The translations under genes and the position numbers were made by a program. A DNA stretch of 25,315 nucleotides from DATEPR01 sp036503065 (GTDB taxonomy: Bacteria > Actinomycetota > Actinomycetes > Mycobacteriales > Pseudonocardiaceae): NCBI GenBank assembly GCA_036503065.1, contig DASXXM010000059.1, positions 1-25,315 of the forward strand, read 5' to 3'. The first letter of the stretch is position 1. Each line of letters begins with the position of its first letter. Under the pieces are notes generated by a model. It was not told the origin of the DNA. It did not search any database and was given only the letters and a program-made list of their open reading frames with translations. This document shows, piece after piece, positions 1-9,954 of the stretch.

Positions 1-447
1 CACCTCGACCCGAACCGCTTCGCGGCCTGGGGCAACTCCGCCGGCGGATACTCGGCCATCATGCTCGCCGTGACCGCGGACCAGCACACCGTCTTCGACG
101 ATCCAACGCTGGGCAACCCGAACGTCTCCAGCGCGGTACAGGCCGTCGTCGACTGGTCTGGCGCCGTCGAGCAGTCGGACCTGGCGGGAACGTTCATCCC
201 GGCGGAGGACCCCTTCCCCTACCTCACCGGCGTGAGGCGACCACCGCCACCGTTCCGGATCGTGCACGGCGATGCCGACTGCGTCGTACCACTACAGCAC
301 TCCCGCGACCTGCTCGACGCGCTGACCAAAGCTGGCGCGACCGCGACACTGACCGTCCTGCCCGGCGCCAACCACGGGGATCCCGCCTTCATGCGAACCC
401 AGTCAGCTCCGACGCTGGCCTTCCTCGACCGAGCATTCCGCCGCTGA
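1..447 (+). CDS. alpha/beta hydrolase (esterase-like), 3' part only
   Basis: The reading frame is open from the first base, so the N-terminal part lies outside the window; 148 residues remain. The serine nucleophile elbow GNSAGG sits at residues 11-16 of the visible part. It is followed by an acid-residue motif HGDADCVVP and a histidine in GANHGDP, in the order expected of a Ser-Asp-His alpha/beta hydrolase (BD-FAE / acetyl-esterase-like branch). The substrate cannot be told from this fragment; an ester of a small molecule is the usual family answer. The 3' end overlaps the convergent SARP gene by 45 nt, with no room for a separate terminator. Family assignment is firm; function is open. Confidence 0.85.
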   Translation, partial: HLDPNRFAAWGNSAGGYSAIMLAVTADQHTVFDDPTLGNPNVSSAVQAVVDWSGAVEQSDLAGTFIPAEDPFPYLTGVRRPPPPFRIVHGDADCVVPLQHSRDLLDALTKAGATATLTVLPGANHGDPAFMRTQSAPTLAFLDRAFRR

Positions 448-3435
448 TCGGCCTTGGACGACTGCCAGCGTGTGTGCGACCTGGATCGCCTGGGGAACGC
501 CGAGGGATTCGTAGCGGGACTGGGCTTCGCGCAGCAGCATGACGGCTTCGTCGGTGTTGCCGTTTCGTAGCTGGCACTGTGCTTGACCGGCCAGGGCACG
601 TGCGTCGTGCATGACAGCTCCGATCTCGCGCGCGATCATGCGGGCACGGCCGAAATAGTCCTGGGGATCACCGGCGTCAGGATGGTCCAGGGCCAGCTCG
701 CCGAGATTGTTGAGTGTCTCCGCGACACCGTCGGGATCACTCTGCGCGGCGAACAACGTCAGGGCGTCGGTGAGTTCCTCGCTCGCCGCGCCGAACTCAC
801 CCCGACGATGCCGCAGGATGCCCAGGCCGTTGCGGGCGTTGGCCTGCCCCAACCTGGATCCCAGCGCGGTGTACAACTCCAACGCCCTGGTGAGATTGTC
901 GCCGGCCGAGTCGTAGTCGCCCCGCTGAAGCTGCACGATGCCCAGGCCATGGCGAGCGTTGGCCTGCCCCAACCGGTAGCCCAACGCGGTCGACGACGCC
1001 AGGGCTCGGGTGTGGTGGTCGGCCGCCGCGTCGAGCCGGCCCTGTTGGTACCGCACATGACCCAGGTTGATGAGGGCGTGGATCTCGCCCTGCCGAGCGC
1101 CCAGCGCGGCGAACAGTTCCGCGGCGCGGGTGAAGCTGACGACCGCCGCGTCGTACTCGCCTCGCGCATACCGCACGTTGCCCAGGCCGGTCAGGGCGCG
1201 CGCCTGTCCGGCCTGATGACCCGACTCGGTGTGCAGCGCCAGGGCGTGGGTCAGGTTGGCGGTTCCCGTCTCGTAGTCGCCGCCTTGGGCCTGTAGTGCG
1301 CCGAGGCTGGCCAGAGCGGTGGCCTGCCCGACCAGGTCACCGATCTCGGCGGCCGCGGCGGCCGCGGTCCGGTACATCTGGAATGCCTGTTCGGTGTAAC
1401 CGTTGAGGCGCAGGAAATGGTCCAATGCGCAAGCCAGGCGGACGGCCAGGTGTTGGCACCCGCTGGCAGCGGCGCGCAGGACACAGGCGATCAGGGTGGG
1501 CAGTTCGGTGGTCAACCACTCCTGAACTGCCTCGTCGGTGTCCATCGCGGGCATGTGCGCGGGTGCCGTCCCGGCGGTTTCCCGTGACCCGAGCAGGCGG
1601 GCGTTGGCGGTGTCGGCCATGCGGCAGTAGTAGGACAACACCCGGTGCAGGGCATCCGTATCCAGATCGGTGGCGAGAGTGCGGGCGTAGGTGCGCATCA
1701 GGTCGTGCAGTTGGTAGCGGCCCGGCGCGGTTTCCTGGATCAGGTGGCCGGCGTGCAGTCCCCACAACGCCTGTCGCGCCGTGTGCGGGGAACCGCCGGT
1801 GAGTGCGGCAGCGGCGAAAGCGTCGATCTCCGGACCGGGGTGGACACCCAGCAACCGGAACAATCGTTGCCGTTCGGCCGGCAGGTGATGAAACGACATG
1901 GCGAACGCCGCGCTGACCGAGCGATCACCCACCTGTAGGTGACCCAACCGTTCGTGCTCCGTGGCGAGCAGATCGGCCAGATAACGCACGGTCCACAGTG
2001 GATGGGCGCGCAACTGGGCGCCGGCCAGACAGATCGCCAACGGCAGATACCCGCACCGCGCGACGACCTCCCCCATGGCCGCGTCATCCTGGTCGGTGTC
2101 CAGGCCGGCCACCCGGCGCAGCAGGACCACGGCCGACGCCGGGGGCAGGACGTCCAGCGACAGCGGCAGCATCCCCTCCAGGGCTGGTAGACGGTGGCGA
2201 CTGGTGATCAGGACCAGGCTGCCCGCCGTGCCCGGCAACAGCGGGCGCACCTGGTCGTAGTCGGCGGCATCGTCCAACACCAGCAGGATTCTCTTGCCCG
2301 CCACCCGGTCCCGCCACAGGCGTGCGCGGTCCTCGACCGTCGGCGGGATAACCGTCGGGTCCACACCGGTGGCCCGCAGCAACGAGTCCAGTGCCTCGCC
2401 CGGCCGGACCGGAGTGTGGCCAGGGGTGTGGCCGTGCAACTCCAGAAACAGATTCCCATCGGGAAACCGGTCGGCGAGGCGATGCGCGGCATGCACCGTG
2501 AACACGGTCTTGCCCACCCCCGCCATACCGTCCACGGCGTGGATCGCGATCGCCCGCACCGGCCCGTCCAGCACCGTGCGAACCACGTCCAGCAGGCCAC
2601 GCAGTTCGTCGTCCCGTCCGGTGAAGGTGGGAATGTCGGCGCGCATGCAGAACATGGCCGAGGACTGCGCGCCGGTCCGCGCGGACGGCCGACGAGCAGG
2701 ACGGGCGATCAACCGCTCGATCTCCTCCAGGACCTCCGTGGCCGGTGACGTGTCGGTGGTCTCCCGCATCCGCTCGGTCACCCGGACCACCCAGCGGCGA
2801 ATCGCGGCGTGCTGGCCGGCGCCGGCCAGTCCCTGGGCGCCGAGCAGGAGCAGTCGATCGGAGGGTTGGCTGTCCTCGACCAGGTCCATGGCCGCACGGA
2901 CAACCTCGTCGTGCCGTCCAGCGGCCAGTTGGTGGCGCAGAAGGTCCTCGCAGGCCGCGAGGCGCTCGGATTCCAACGTGTGGCGCCGGTGGTCGGCCCA
3001 CAGACCCCGGACATCGGCCAACGCCGGACCCCGCCACAGTCGCAGCGCCTGCTGCCACACAACCGGATCGCTGTCCTGGCAAGCGCGGGCGGTGAGAGCG
3101 GTGAACCGGTGGTAGTCCACCCGGGCCAGATCGATGTCCAGCACACACGAGCGGGTCGTCCGGTCATACCGCAACCAGTCCGCCCCTCCACCCGCCTGCC
3201 TGATCGCGGCGCGGATACGACGCAGGTAGGTGCCGACGGTTTCGATCGACTTGTCCGACTGCACCGCCCCTGAACAGAGGTGATCGACCAGTGTCGTGAC
3301 GGTGACCGGCCGCTGGGCGTTCAACGCCAGCGTCGCCAGCACACAGCGCTCGCCGGATCGCCGCAGCCGCACCACACCGGTGTCGCCATGAATCTCCACC
3401 CTGCCCAGCAACCTGATCTCCACCGCCACCCCCAC
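403..3435 (-). CDS. AfsR/SARP-type regulator with NB-ARC ATPase and TPR repeats
   Basis: A large STAND-type transcriptional activator of about 1010 residues. From the GTG start the order is: OmpR-like winged helix (about 5-80), bacterial transcriptional activation domain (about 85-240), NB-ARC ATPase with P-loop GMAGVGKT at about 303-310 and Walker B ILLVLDD at about 383-389, then an MHD-like LHDLM near 575 and a C-terminal TPR array (about 670-1000). The frame is open back to 3555, but homology starts at EIRLLGRVEI. The start was therefore set at one of three closely spaced GTG codons (3435, 3429, 3423), with GGAG 13 nt upstream; the exact choice is uncertain. Such proteins usually activate secondary-metabolite or developmental genes after ATP-dependent oligomerisation. 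The upstream methyltransferase and monooxygenase could be targets, but no SARP direct-repeat box was recognised. Confidence 0.9.
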   Translation of the reverse strand: MGVAVEIRLLGRVEIHGDTGVVRLRRSGERCVLATLALNAQRPVTVTTLVDHLCSGAVQSDKSIETVGTYLRRIRAAIRQAGGGADWLRYDRTTRSCVLDIDLARVDYHRFTALTARACQDSDPVVWQQALRLWRGPALADVRGLWADHRRHTLESERLAACEDLLRHQLAAGRHDEVVRAAMDLVEDSQPSDRLLLLGAQGLAGAGQHAAIRRWVVRVTERMRETTDTSPATEVLEEIERLIARPARRPSARTGAQSSAMFCMRADIPTFTGRDDELRGLLDVVRTVLDGPVRAIAIHAVDGMAGVGKTVFTVHAAHRLADRFPDGNLFLELHGHTPGHTPVRPGEALDSLLRATGVDPTVIPPTVEDRARLWRDRVAGKRILLVLDDAADYDQVRPLLPGTAGSLVLITSRHRLPALEGMLPLSLDVLPPASAVVLLRRVAGLDTDQDDAAMGEVVARCGYLPLAICLAGAQLRAHPLWTVRYLADLLATEHERLGHLQVGDRSVSAAFAMSFHHLPAERQRLFRLLGVHPGPEIDAFAAAALTGGSPHTARQALWGLHAGHLIQETAPGRYQLHDLMRTYARTLATDLDTDALHRVLSYYCRMADTANARLLGSRETAGTAPAHMPAMDTDEAVQEWLTTELPTLIACVLRAAASGCQHLAVRLACALDHFLRLNGYTEQAFQMYRTAAAAAAEIGDLVGQATALASLGALQAQGGDYETGTANLTHALALHTESGHQAGQARALTGLGNVRYARGEYDAAVVSFTRAAELFAALGARQGEIHALINLGHVRYQQGRLDAAADHHTRALASSTALGYRLGQANARHGLGIVQLQRGDYDSAGDNLTRALELYTALGSRLGQANARNGLGILRHRRGEFGAASEELTDALTLFAAQSDPDGVAETLNNLGELALDHPDAGDPQDYFGRARMIAREIGAVMHDARALAGQAQCQLRNGNTDEAVMLLREAQSRYESLGVPQAIQVAHTLAVVQGRSAAECSVEEGQRRS
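730..1329 (-). repeat. five tandem 120-bp units encoding near-identical 40-aa TPRs
   Basis: Within the SARP gene, five consecutive 40-residue units each begin with a GQA-type triplet. Each then carries a conserved xLGxxxxxxGxYxxA core and a second helix xxTRALxLxxALG. The last two units are the most alike (GQANARxGLGI). The unit length of exactly 40 residues marks them as the longer, kinesin-light-chain-like TPR class, used as a ligand-sensing superhelix in STAND regulators. The similarity suggests recent unit duplication and a site that may vary in copy number between strains. Confidence 0.75.
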
Positions 3436-3630
3436 ACGGTCGAACCCATACTCCGCCGATCCTCGACAGCAACACTGGTCACCGTGATACTCGACTATCT
3501 CGTCGCCAGTTTCCAACAGGTCATATCGCGGAGCGTGGCCGGTCCAGACCGACATCGCCCCGGTGTTCGGTCCGCTGCTGTTCGGCGGCCCGCCCGGCCG
3601 GCATGTTCGACGTCGGCGGCCGCGTCGAGG

Positions 3631-4239
3631 TCAGCGGTCCTCACCCACCATTCGGGCCACGATCGTGGCCAGGTTGGCGGTCATGCGGATCTCGGTGGCC
3701 AGCAGGTCCGGGTGGGCGAGCCAGTGCAGGCGCGCGATGTCCGGGCCGCCGTCGTGTTCCGGGGGCCACCTGGTGAACGGGGTGAAATCGTCGATCACCA
3801 TGGTGCCGCCGGGGAGCAGCCAGTCCGCCGGGTCCAGTGGCGGTTCGTCGCCCTTGCCCTGGCCGCCGCCGTCCAGCACGAGCAGGTCGAACGGGCCGTA
3901 TCGGGCCAGTTCGGACCAGTCGCCGCACAGCACGGTCACCCGGTTGTCGCCCGCGAACACGCGGCGCGCCACGTCGTAGCGGATCGGGTCGCGTTCGATG
4001 CTGACCAGGCGCACGTTCTTGGCCGCCGCGGCGAGCCAGGCCAGGCCGACGCCGCACCCGGTGCCCGTCTCGCCGATCACCCCACCGGACAGCCCGGCGG
4101 CGAGCAGCGCCAGCAGGCGGCCCTGCGCCGGCTGGCACGAGAAGTCGAACCCGGCCTCGGTCGCGGCCGTCACCGCGTCGCGCACCAGGTCGGGCAGGTC
4201 GTAGACGTCGCGATATGCGGCTGTACCGCCAAGTGACAT
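3631..4239 (-). CDS. class I SAM-dependent O-methyltransferase-like protein
   Basis: A 202-residue Rossmann-fold methyltransferase. Motif I is GETGTGCGVG at residues 56-65. The acidic residue that binds the SAM ribose is in SIERD (about 80-84). A post-II LLVLDGGG is at 119-126 and a VIDDF strand at 148-152. The layout recalls small catechol-type O-methyltransferases, but no metal-site set could be confirmed, so the acceptor is unknown. The frame runs open much further upstream, across the monooxygenase on the other strand. The internal ATG at 4239 was chosen because homology begins there and it leaves a 60-nt divergent promoter region with the monooxygenase gene. The Shine-Dalgarno is weak. 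In transcription order the SARP gene follows about 195 nt after the stop. Confidence 0.85.
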   Translation of the reverse strand: MSLGGTAAYRDVYDLPDLVRDAVTAATEAGFDFSCQPAQGRLLALLAAGLSGGVIGETGTGCGVGLAWLAAAAKNVRLVSIERDPIRYDVARRVFAGDNRVTVLCGDWSELARYGPFDLLVLDGGGQGKGDEPPLDPADWLLPGGTMVIDDFTPFTRWPPEHDGGPDIARLHWLAHPDLLATEIRMTANLATIVARMVGEDR

Positions 4240-4299
4240 GGCGATGAGGGTCTCACAACCGGTCGGAAGTTCGGCCCGACGGTCCGCGTTGTACGCGGT

Positions 4300-5334
4300 G
4301 TGGCGGCGACGGACGTGGTGGTGATCGGCGCTGGACAGGCCGGGCTGTCCAGCGCGTACTTCCTCCGTCGCGCCGAGCTGGATTTCGTGGTCCTGGACGG
4401 GAACGACGCGCCGGGCGGCGCGTGGCAGCACCGGTGGCCGACGCTTCGGATAGCGACCGTGCACGGCATCTTCGACCTGCCGGGCATGCACTTCGACCCA
4501 CCACCGGACTCGGCGCGGGCCGCCGTTGCCGTGCCGGCCTACTTCGCGGCCTACGAACGGGAGTTCGACCTCCCGATCCGACGTCCGGTGCGGGTCAGGG
4601 ACGTCCGCCACGACGACGGCAGGCGCATCGTGCACACCGACGACGGCGACTGGACCGCCCGCGCGGTGATCAACGCGACCGGTACCTGGAACACCCCGTT
4701 CTGGCCGCACTATCCGGGCCGGGAGACCTTCCTCGGCCGTCAGCTCCACACGGCCGACTACCGTGGGCCGGCCGAGTTCGCCGGCCTGCGGGTCGTCGTG
4801 GTCGGCGGTGGCACGTCCGCCGTCCAACTGCTCACCGAGATCGCCGACGTGGCCACGACGACGTGGGTGACCCGCAGGCCGCCGGTGTTCCGGGATGGCC
4901 CGTTCGACGCCGACTACGGCCGTGCCGTCGTGGCGATGGTGGACGGGCGGGTGCGCGCCGGCCTGCCGCCCGACAGCGTGGTCAGCGCGACCGGCCTCGT
5001 CGCGACGCCGGCCGCGGTCGCGGCGAGCGGGCGCAGGCTGCCGATGTTCGACCGGATCACGCCGGACGGCGTGGCATGGGCCGACGGCCGGTTCGTGCCG
5101 GCGGACGTGATCCTCTGGTGCACCGGCTGGCGGGCGTCGCTGGATCACCTGGCGCCGCTGCACCTGCGCGGGCCGGGCGGCGGCATCACGATGGACGGCA
5201 CGCGTGTCGTCGCGGAACCGCGGTTGCACCTGGTCGGGTACGGGCCATCGGCCAGCACCGTCGGCGCGAACCGGGCAGGCCGACAGGCGGTGCAGGAGAT
5301 CCGCGCGTTGATCAGGCCGGTCGTACGTACCTGA
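4300..5334 (+). CDS. FAD/NAD(P)-binding oxidoreductase, flavin monooxygenase-like
   Basis: A 344-residue flavoprotein with two dinucleotide-binding folds: GAGQAG at residues 10-15 for FAD and GGGTSA at 169-174 for NAD(P)H. It also has a family-typical ATGTW...YPG stretch at 126-140 and a C-terminal LWCTGWRA. This is the small single-chain group of bacterial YUC/FMO-like and CzcO-type oxidoreductases, which oxygenate amines or sulfur or act with metal-resistance genes. The exact FMO identifying motif was not seen, so monooxygenase activity is inferred. The start is a GTG, 60 nt from the divergent methyltransferase, so the pair may share regulation. The 3' end overlaps the convergent GNAT gene by 23 nt. 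Confidence 0.88.
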   Translation: MAATDVVVIGAGQAGLSSAYFLRRAELDFVVLDGNDAPGGAWQHRWPTLRIATVHGIFDLPGMHFDPPPDSARAAVAVPAYFAAYEREFDLPIRRPVRVRDVRHDDGRRIVHTDDGDWTARAVINATGTWNTPFWPHYPGRETFLGRQLHTADYRGPAEFAGLRVVVVGGGTSAVQLLTEIADVATTTWVTRRPPVFRDGPFDADYGRAVVAMVDGRVRAGLPPDSVVSATGLVATPAAVAASGRRLPMFDRITPDGVAWADGRFVPADVILWCTGWRASLDHLAPLHLRGPGGGITMDGTRVVAEPRLHLVGYGPSASTVGANRAGRQAVQEIRALIRPVVRT

Positions 5335-6244
5335 TCCAGGTGTCCGCCCGCACGAAACCGTGCCGCTGGTACAGGCCGACCGCGCCGGTCGGGCTGGCGC
5401 TGTCAACCGTCAGCATGGCCTGCCGATAGCCGTCATCCCGTGCCGTGGCAAGGAATCGACGCAGCAGCGTGCTGGCGACACCGCGACCACGCCACGGCCG
5501 GCGCGTACCGATCTGCCCGACCCACGCGGCCCGGAAACCCTTCGCGGCAGTGTCCGCATCGGACTCGTAACCGAGCACGAACCCGGCGACCTCGGCACCG
5601 TCCAGTGCCAGAAACGACAGCCCGGCGCGGAAAGCACGCGACCCGGTGTACCACTGCTGCCAGATGGCCTCGTCCGGCAGCATGGCCGACCAGTGGTCGG
5701 CGAACGCCTCGCGGTCCGCGGCGAGCACGCGACCGTCGTACTCCGGCGCGAACGGCACCAGTTCAAGACCGTCCGAAAGGGAGCCAACCGGCAGGGCCTC
5801 CGCCGCCAGATCGCAGTGCATGTCGAAGAACCATCGCAGCGCCGCGAAACCATGCGCCGCATAGGCGTCCCGCTTGGCCTGGTTGGGTTCGTGGATCTGG
5901 ATGTGCAGTTCGGCCCCGTTGCCGCGCCGCACCTGCCACTCCAGCAACCGCGTGCCGAGACCGCGTCCGCGTGCCTTCGGATGCACGGCGCCGCCCAGGT
6001 TCATCCCGTCGACGTCCGCGGTCGGCCGCGTCCGCACCCCGGCGTAGGCCACCATGTCCGGCCCGTCGAAGGCGGCCAGCGTGTTCCGGGCCAGGTCCAT
6101 CGTCGGATCGGCCAGTTCCTCGGCCAGGTCGTCGATGTCGAAGTTCTCACCGGTCTCGTCCGCCGACTCCACGGCCAGCAGCAGCTCGTGCCAGGCGGCG
6201 ACATCCGTCTGCCGCAACGGCCGCCAGAGGAGTTCGTCGGTCAT
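5312..6244 (-). CDS. GNAT acetyltransferase with two tandem GNAT domains
   Basis: About 310 residues with two GNAT folds. The first carries an acetyl-CoA loop ARGRGLGTRLL and ends near residue 140. The second has RRPWRGRGVASTLLRRFL followed by GLYQRHGF near the C-terminus. Double GNAT proteins of this size in actinomycetes include mycothiol synthase (MshD), but motifs specific to MshD were not recognised, so only the fold is called. The frame allows an ATG nine codons earlier (6271); 6244 is preferred because homology starts at TDELLWRPL. Neither has a good ribosome binding site. It lies just upstream of the VWA gene end and overlaps the flavoprotein gene tail to tail. Confidence 0.82.
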   Translation of the reverse strand: MTDELLWRPLRQTDVAAWHELLLAVESADETGENFDIDDLAEELADPTMDLARNTLAAFDGPDMVAYAGVRTRPTADVDGMNLGGAVHPKARGRGLGTRLLEWQVRRGNGAELHIQIHEPNQAKRDAYAAHGFAALRWFFDMHCDLAAEALPVGSLSDGLELVPFAPEYDGRVLAADREAFADHWSAMLPDEAIWQQWYTGSRAFRAGLSFLALDGAEVAGFVLGYESDADTAAKGFRAAWVGQIGTRRPWRGRGVASTLLRRFLATARDDGYRQAMLTVDSASPTGAVGLYQRHGFVRADTWIRYVRPA

Positions 6245-6287
6245 GCCGTGCCACGGTACGGATCCGGACATCCGGCCGCACCCGGTT

Positions 6288-7277
6288 TTACGGCAGCCGC
6301 TGGCCTAGGAACAGCGCGCCAACCGCCGAGATGAGCGCCATCAGGGTGCCCAGCATCAGCCACGGCTTGCTCGCGTCGGACTGCTTGTTCTCGAACCCGA
6401 TCTGCTGTCCCAGGCTGGCATAGACGGCCTTGAGCTGGTCGGCGCTGGCCGCGCGGTAGTACGAGCCGCCGGACAGGTTCGCCACGTTCTGCAGCGACCC
6501 GTCGTCGACCGGCACCGCGACCTGCTCGCCGCCGATGTCGACGACGCCATGGTCGGTGCCGAACGAGATGGTGGAGATCGGCACGCCCGCCGCCTTGGCC
6601 GCCTTCGCCTGACTGTAGGCGCCGCGCGGATCGTTGAGGTCCTGCGGGATGGTCTCCTTGCCGTCGCTCATCAGCACGATCGCGGCGGGCGGCGGGCCCT
6701 GCGGCCCGGCGAGCACCTTGCCGAAGCTTGCGATCGCCTGCAGCGCCGCGGCGATCGCCTCGCCGGTCGCGGTGGCCTCGGCCAGTTTCAGTCCGTCGAT
6801 GGCGCCGTCGACGGACTGGTGGTCCTGGGTCGGCGAGATCAGCACGGTGGCCGACGCGGCGAACGACTCCAGCCCGAGATTGATGCCCGCCGGCAGCCCG
6901 TCCGCGAACTGCTTGGCCGCGACCTGCGCCGCCTGCAGCCGGTTGGGCACCACGTCGGTGGCCTCCATGGACAACGACACATCGATCACCAGCATCACGG
7001 TGGCCCGGTTACGCGGCACCCGCTGCTCGGCGGTCGGGCCGGCCAGCGACACGGTCAACAGCAGCAGCGCGACCACGAGCACGATCGCGGGCGCGTGCCG
7101 CCACCAGCCCTGCCGTTTGGGTGCCACCTTGTTCAGCAGCGCCAGGTTGGTGAACCGCATGGTCCGCTTGCGCTGTATCCGCTGGACGATGAGGTAGCCG
7201 ACCACGAGCGCGACCACGACGACGAGCAGCAGCAGCCACCACGGCGTGGTGAAACCGGACAAGCTGAGGCCGAACAT
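6288..7277 (-). CDS. membrane-anchored VWA-domain protein (last gene of moxR operon)
   Basis: A 329-residue protein of the Rv1481 / BatA type. Two membrane helices lie at about 10-32 and 62-80. Next comes a von Willebrand A domain with an intact MIDAS motif DVSLS (99-103), a TGEA threonine near 171 and MSDG (203-206). A final helix is at 306-325. It is likely to face the cell exterior or membrane surface and to bind a partner through a divalent metal ion. The ATG at 7277 overlaps the DUF58 stop by one base (TGATG), so translation is coupled. The same frame stays open far upstream across DUF58, but that extension has no homology and is rejected. It is the last gene of the operon. Confidence 0.92.
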   Translation of the reverse strand: MFGLSLSGFTTPWWLLLLVVVVALVVGYLIVQRIQRKRTMRFTNLALLNKVAPKRQGWWRHAPAIVLVVALLLLTVSLAGPTAEQRVPRNRATVMLVIDVSLSMEATDVVPNRLQAAQVAAKQFADGLPAGINLGLESFAASATVLISPTQDHQSVDGAIDGLKLAEATATGEAIAAALQAIASFGKVLAGPQGPPPAAIVLMSDGKETIPQDLNDPRGAYSQAKAAKAAGVPISTISFGTDHGVVDIGGEQVAVPVDDGSLQNVANLSGGSYYRAASADQLKAVYASLGQQIGFENKQSDASKPWLMLGTLMALISAVGALFLGQRLP

Positions 7278-8232
7278 CAGGCCGCACCTCCGGACCAGCG
7301 TCGCTTGCGAGCCACCACGAACCGCACCGTGTCCGCGATCCAGTCCGAGTCGGTGCGCAGCACCAGATGCCCGCCGCCGGTGCCCCGGATGGCGGTGGCG
7401 ACCTGAGCGCGGTGTTCGGCCGCGGCCGCGGCGAACTCGCGGCGCAGCAACGGAGTCGCGTGCACCTCGCGCTGCTTGCCGGACTCCGGGTCGGCCAGCA
7501 CGATCGTGCCGACCTCGGGCAGGTCGACGTCGCGGGGGTCCAGGATCTCGACGCACACCAGGTCGTGCCGGGCGGACAGGCCGCGCAGCGGGCGCTCCCA
7601 GGTGAGCGGACCGAGAAAGTCCGAGATCACCACGAGCAGCCCGCGCCGCCGCGGCGGCCTGCGCAGCTGTTCCAGCACGTCGGCCAGGTCGCCCCTGGTG
7701 CCGATCGGCGCGGCCGGCGTCTGCGCGATGGTGCGCAGCATGGCGCGGTTGTGCGCGAGGCCGCCCCTGGCCGGCACCCTGGTGGTGCGCTCGCCCGTGG
7801 CCACGACGGCGCCGATCCGGTTGCCACCGCCGCTGGTCAGGTGCGTCACGGCCGCCACGGCACACACCACAAGGTCGCGCTTCTCGCAGTTCGCGGTGCC
7901 GAAGTCCAGGCTGGGCGACAGGTCGACGGCCAGCCAGGTCTCCAGCTCGCGGTCGGCAACGGTCTCCCGGATGTGCGGCACGGTGGTCCGCGCGGTCACG
8001 GCCCAGTCCATGCGTCGGACGTCGTCGCCGGGCTGGTAGACCCGCGCCTCGCCAGGTTCCGAACCCGGCCCCGGCACCAGGCCGAGATGGTTGCCCTGCA
8101 ACAACCCGTCCAGCCGCCGCCGGACGTCCAGTTCCAGGGTTCGCAGGCCCGATTCGAGCCGGTCGCCGTTGAGCGCGGGCGGCGCCCATGGCGGCCGATC
8201 GCCGCGAGCGGGCGACCAGGACGCGGCCTCGG

Positions 8233-8236
<4 letters not shown>
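7277..8236 (-). CDS. DUF58 domain protein (MoxR partner)
   Basis: A 319-residue DUF58 protein, like Rv1480 of M. tuberculosis. The family signature VYQPGDDVRRMDW followed by TART lies near residues 66-84. A VWA-like strand LAVDLSPSLDFG at about 103-114 supplies a degenerate metal-binding site. No membrane helix is seen, so it is probably cytoplasmic and works with the MoxR ATPase. The start is GTG at 8236, within a GTGA overlap with the moxR stop, and the 3' end overlaps the VWA start. The three genes should therefore be made in fixed proportion. The biochemical role of DUF58 is not established. Confidence 0.92.
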
Positions 8237-9309
<1,073 letters not shown>

Positions 9310-9355
9310 GGGCCGCCTGTCCTCCTGCTGTTCGTTGTGTGCCAAGACAACCTGG

Positions 9356-9940
9356 TCACCAGTGTGACGGCTGTGAAACACCACCAGGCCACTGGCCCTC
9401 CTGGTTGGTAAGCCGCGCGAGATCGGCGGGCGTGTCGACGTCGATCGACTCGCCGGGCAGTTCCGGTACGTCGACCACGTCCAACCTGCCCAACACCGAG
9501 AACAGCGAAACCCCGGCCGGCTCGACCGGCAGCGCCGCCCGCAACGTCTCGGTCCGCCACACGCCGATCAGCCACTGTTTCCGCCCGGTGCCGTCACACA
9601 GCACGGCACCATCGGCCAGATGCGCGGCGCGCAGCCGATCGATCGTGCCCACCGTGATGCCGGCAAGATCGGTGGCCAGTACGACCACCACGGCCGCGTC
9701 GACCTCCGCCAGTCCGGTGGCCAACGCGGCGACCGGACCACCGCCGGGTGGCTCCTCACGGGTCCAGCGCACCGGCCGTTCGGTCGCCGCAGCGGGTCCG
9801 ACCACCACTACCCGATCGGCGCCGGCCACGGCGGCCAGCGCACGGTCGAGCAGGGTCCGCCCGGCCACCTCGATGGCCGGCTTGTGCCGGCCGCCGAGCC
9901 GACTCCCCCGGCCACCGGCCAGCAACACCGCCTGCCACAC
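9356..9940 (-). CDS. MobA-like nucleotidyltransferase (molybdenum cofactor guanylyltransferase-like)
   Basis: A 194-residue NTP-transferase of the MobA / NTP_transf_3 family. The signature LAGGRGSRLGGRHKP is at residues 6-20, with the conserved lysine before P; GGGPVAAL (about 65-72) and ATDLAGIT (about 87-94) correspond to the GP-loop and the metal-binding aspartate. The C-terminus DVDTPADLARL is typical of MobA. It probably transfers GMP to molybdopterin, although other nucleotidyl substrates are possible. The start is a GTG only 14 nt after the stop of the ripA-like gene and no good ribosome binding site is visible. Its place inside a cell-wall operon, without other molybdopterin genes, is unusual. 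Confidence 0.82.
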   Translation of the reverse strand: MWQAVLLAGGRGSRLGGRHKPAIEVAGRTLLDRALAAVAGADRVVVVGPAAATERPVRWTREEPPGGGPVAALATGLAEVDAAVVVVLATDLAGITVGTIDRLRAAHLADGAVLCDGTGRKQWLIGVWRTETLRAALPVEPAGVSLFSVLGRLDVVDVPELPGESIDVDTPADLARLTNQEGQWPGGVSQPSHW

Positions 9941-9954
9941 AACGCCAACCGTAC

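Noticed and set aside
730..1329. Regularly spaced repeats taken at first for a CRISPR-like or minisatellite array
   Set aside because: The 120-bp units are in frame and encode TPR helices.
3631..5406. A 591-codon open frame on the minus strand across the methyltransferase and the flavoprotein
   Set aside because: Only the last 202 codons match a family. The rest is antisense to a clear FAD enzyme and reads as Arg/Pro/His-rich shadow.
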